The notes under the pieces are model-generated. The model saw only the letters and a program-made list of their open reading frames with translations. It had not been told where the DNA came from and ran no database searches. Positions 5,700-6,731 of a stretch of 6,731 nucleotides of DNA are shown here, in pieces; position 1 is the first letter of the stretch; every line of letters begins with the position of its first letter. Position numbers and translations under genes: made by a program. This DNA is from Gammaproteobacteria bacterium (GTDB lineage: Bacteria > Pseudomonadota > Gammaproteobacteria > SZUA-229), in assembly GCA_026998145.1 (NCBI GenBank), contig JALTRC010000646.1, positions 1 to 6,731 of the forward strand, read 5' to 3'.

Positions 5700-6731
5700 A
5701 TGACCCATACTTCCGCCCCACTACACCCGGTTATCGTTAATATACTTGAGCATAACAACTGCGCAACAGCCGCAACGCCATCCCATGAGTCGTGGCAAAA
5801 TATTCTGCAACAAATCAGCAATCACCTTCAACTGACCGAAGAGCATCTGAGCAATATCAATCAGGACCGGCTAAATGAAGCTCAGCGTATAGCCAATATC
5901 GGCAGCTGGGTATTCAATCATATCTCCAATACCGTTTACTGGTCCGATCAAACCTTCGTGATCCTTGGCTATGCCCCCCAGTCATTTGAGCCTAACTACG
6001 ATGATTTTCTACGCTGCATCCACCCTGATGACAGACAGTTTCTTATTGATTTTCATAAAGAAGCCCTGCAGGGGCGCTCCAGTTACACCATTGATTATCG
6101 ACTCCTCACCCAGGATGGAAAAATAAAATATGTGCAGGAGCACAGTGAAAACATTTACGATGAAAACAATAATCCCGTTAGCTCATCAGGCACGCTACAG
6201 GACTTAACCATACAGAAGCAACAGGAAGAACAACTCAGGCGCAGTCAGAAAATGCAGGCTTTGGGAAATCTGGCTGGCGGCATTGCCCATGATTTTAATA
6301 ATTTACTCGGGGTAATGATTGGTTATGCAGAACTACTGCAATTAACAGAAACAGAAAATGAAGACATCAAACTCTATGCGGATAATATTTTAAAAGCCGG
6401 TGAGCGAGGCGCAAGACTGGCAAGAAGAATGCTGTCATTCTCGCAACATGATTCGGTAGAAACCAGCATTACCAATATAAACGATGTGATTTCAGAAGAG
6501 CAGCTCATGCTGCAAAAAAGCCTGACCGTTAGAGTAAAACTTGATCTGAATTTAAGCCCCGATCTCTGGCCTGCCGAACTGAATATAGATGATTTAAAAG
6601 ATGCCATTTTAAATGTATCCATCAATGCCATGCACGCTATGCCAGAAGGCGGTGAGCTGATTATTAACACGCAGAATATCAGCATTAAAGAAGTGTATTC
6701 CCACAAAGTCGGTGTCATTCCCGGTGACTAT
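5700..6731 (+). CDS. Soluble PAS-domain sensor histidine kinase, N-terminal part (partial)
   Basis: The frame is open from ATG 5700 to the window end (344 codons, no stop), so the C-terminus is missing. An in-frame TAA at 5697-5699 directly precedes the ATG, which rules out an upstream start; no strong Shine-Dalgarno is visible. Residues 1-60 are a poorly recognisable, partly helical leader. A PAS domain of the PAS_3 type spans about 63-172 (ANIGSWVFN, VYWSDQTFVILGY, FLRCIHPDDR, YRLLTQDGKIKYVQEH, GTLQDLT). A dimerisation/phosphoacceptor domain follows: KMQALGNLAGGIAHDFNNLL, with H197 the likely phosphorylated histidine. The ATP-binding domain begins with the N box at about 302-314 (AILNVSINAMHAM, N305 and N309) and EGG. 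No transmembrane segment is present, so it should sense a cytoplasmic cue. The HDFNN class is often hybrid with a C-terminal receiver; that would lie beyond the window. Arginine codons are AGA/AGG in 6 of 13 cases, unlike the genes upstream. The sensed signal is unknown. Confidence 0.93.
   Translation, partial: MTHTSAPLHPVIVNILEHNNCATAATPSHESWQNILQQISNHLQLTEEHLSNINQDRLNEAQRIANIGSWVFNHISNTVYWSDQTFVILGYAPQSFEPNYDDFLRCIHPDDRQFLIDFHKEALQGRSSYTIDYRLLTQDGKIKYVQEHSENIYDENNNPVSSSGTLQDLTIQKQQEEQLRRSQKMQALGNLAGGIAHDFNNLLGVMIGYAELLQLTETENEDIKLYADNILKAGERGARLARRMLSFSQHDSVETSITNINDVISEEQLMLQKSLTVRVKLDLNLSPDLWPAELNIDDLKDAILNVSINAMHAMPEGGELIINTQNISIKEVYSHKVGVIPGDY

Noticed and set aside
6374..6718. 114-codon minus-strand open frame opposite the histidine kinase
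   Set aside because: It covers conserved kinase motifs (N box region) on the other strand. The serine-rich translation is typical of an antisense shadow.

Overview
The window reads as chromosomal DNA of a free-living gammaproteobacterium of moderate GC content. The evidence is the gene order aroQ-accB-accC-prmA-zinc-ribbon/DUF3426, which is typical of Pseudomonas- or Chromatiales-like lineages. A GatCAB amidotransferase subunit and a Hsp33 chaperone lie next to it. I cannot name a genus. All recognised genes lie on the + strand.

Layout: (1) 2-271, the 3' end of gatB. (2) 272-405, a short spacer almost filled by an inverted pair of 28-nt repeats built from ACGCRAAG-like octamers. (3) 406-1278, hslO (Hsp33, redox-switched chaperone), complete with its four zinc-binding cysteines. 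(4) 1279-1722, a 444-nt spacer with no credible gene. It holds a second inverted pair of the same octamer repeat, and nested inside that pair are two inverted copies of a C-run/G-run repeat, so it looks like layered MITE-like DNA. (5) 1723-5600, a tightly packed five-gene cluster: aroQ (shikimate pathway), accB and accC (biotin carrier and biotin carboxylase of acetyl-CoA carboxylase), prmA (ribosomal protein L11 methyltransferase) and a membrane-anchored zinc-ribbon/DUF3426 protein. Successive gaps are 5, 2, -1 and -1 nt, so co-transcription and translational coupling are likely. (6) 5601-5699, a 99-nt spacer with a perfect 9-nt direct repeat spaced 30 nt apart and a short minus-strand frame that reads like a protein C-terminus. 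(7) 5700-6731, the 5' part of a soluble PAS-domain sensor histidine kinase, cut by the window end.

How the genes fit together: AccB and AccC are two of the subunits for the first committed step of fatty-acid synthesis. AroQ feeds aromatic amino-acid synthesis, while GatB and PrmA serve translation. Hsp33 protects proteins during oxidative stress and is probably a separate transcription unit. The histidine kinase has a different arginine-codon profile from the housekeeping genes and is probably a separate, lineage-specific addition.

I found no convincing undescribed multi-gene system. The parts most worth a second look are the non-coding repeat architecture on both sides of hslO and the junction between the DUF3426 gene and the histidine kinase.
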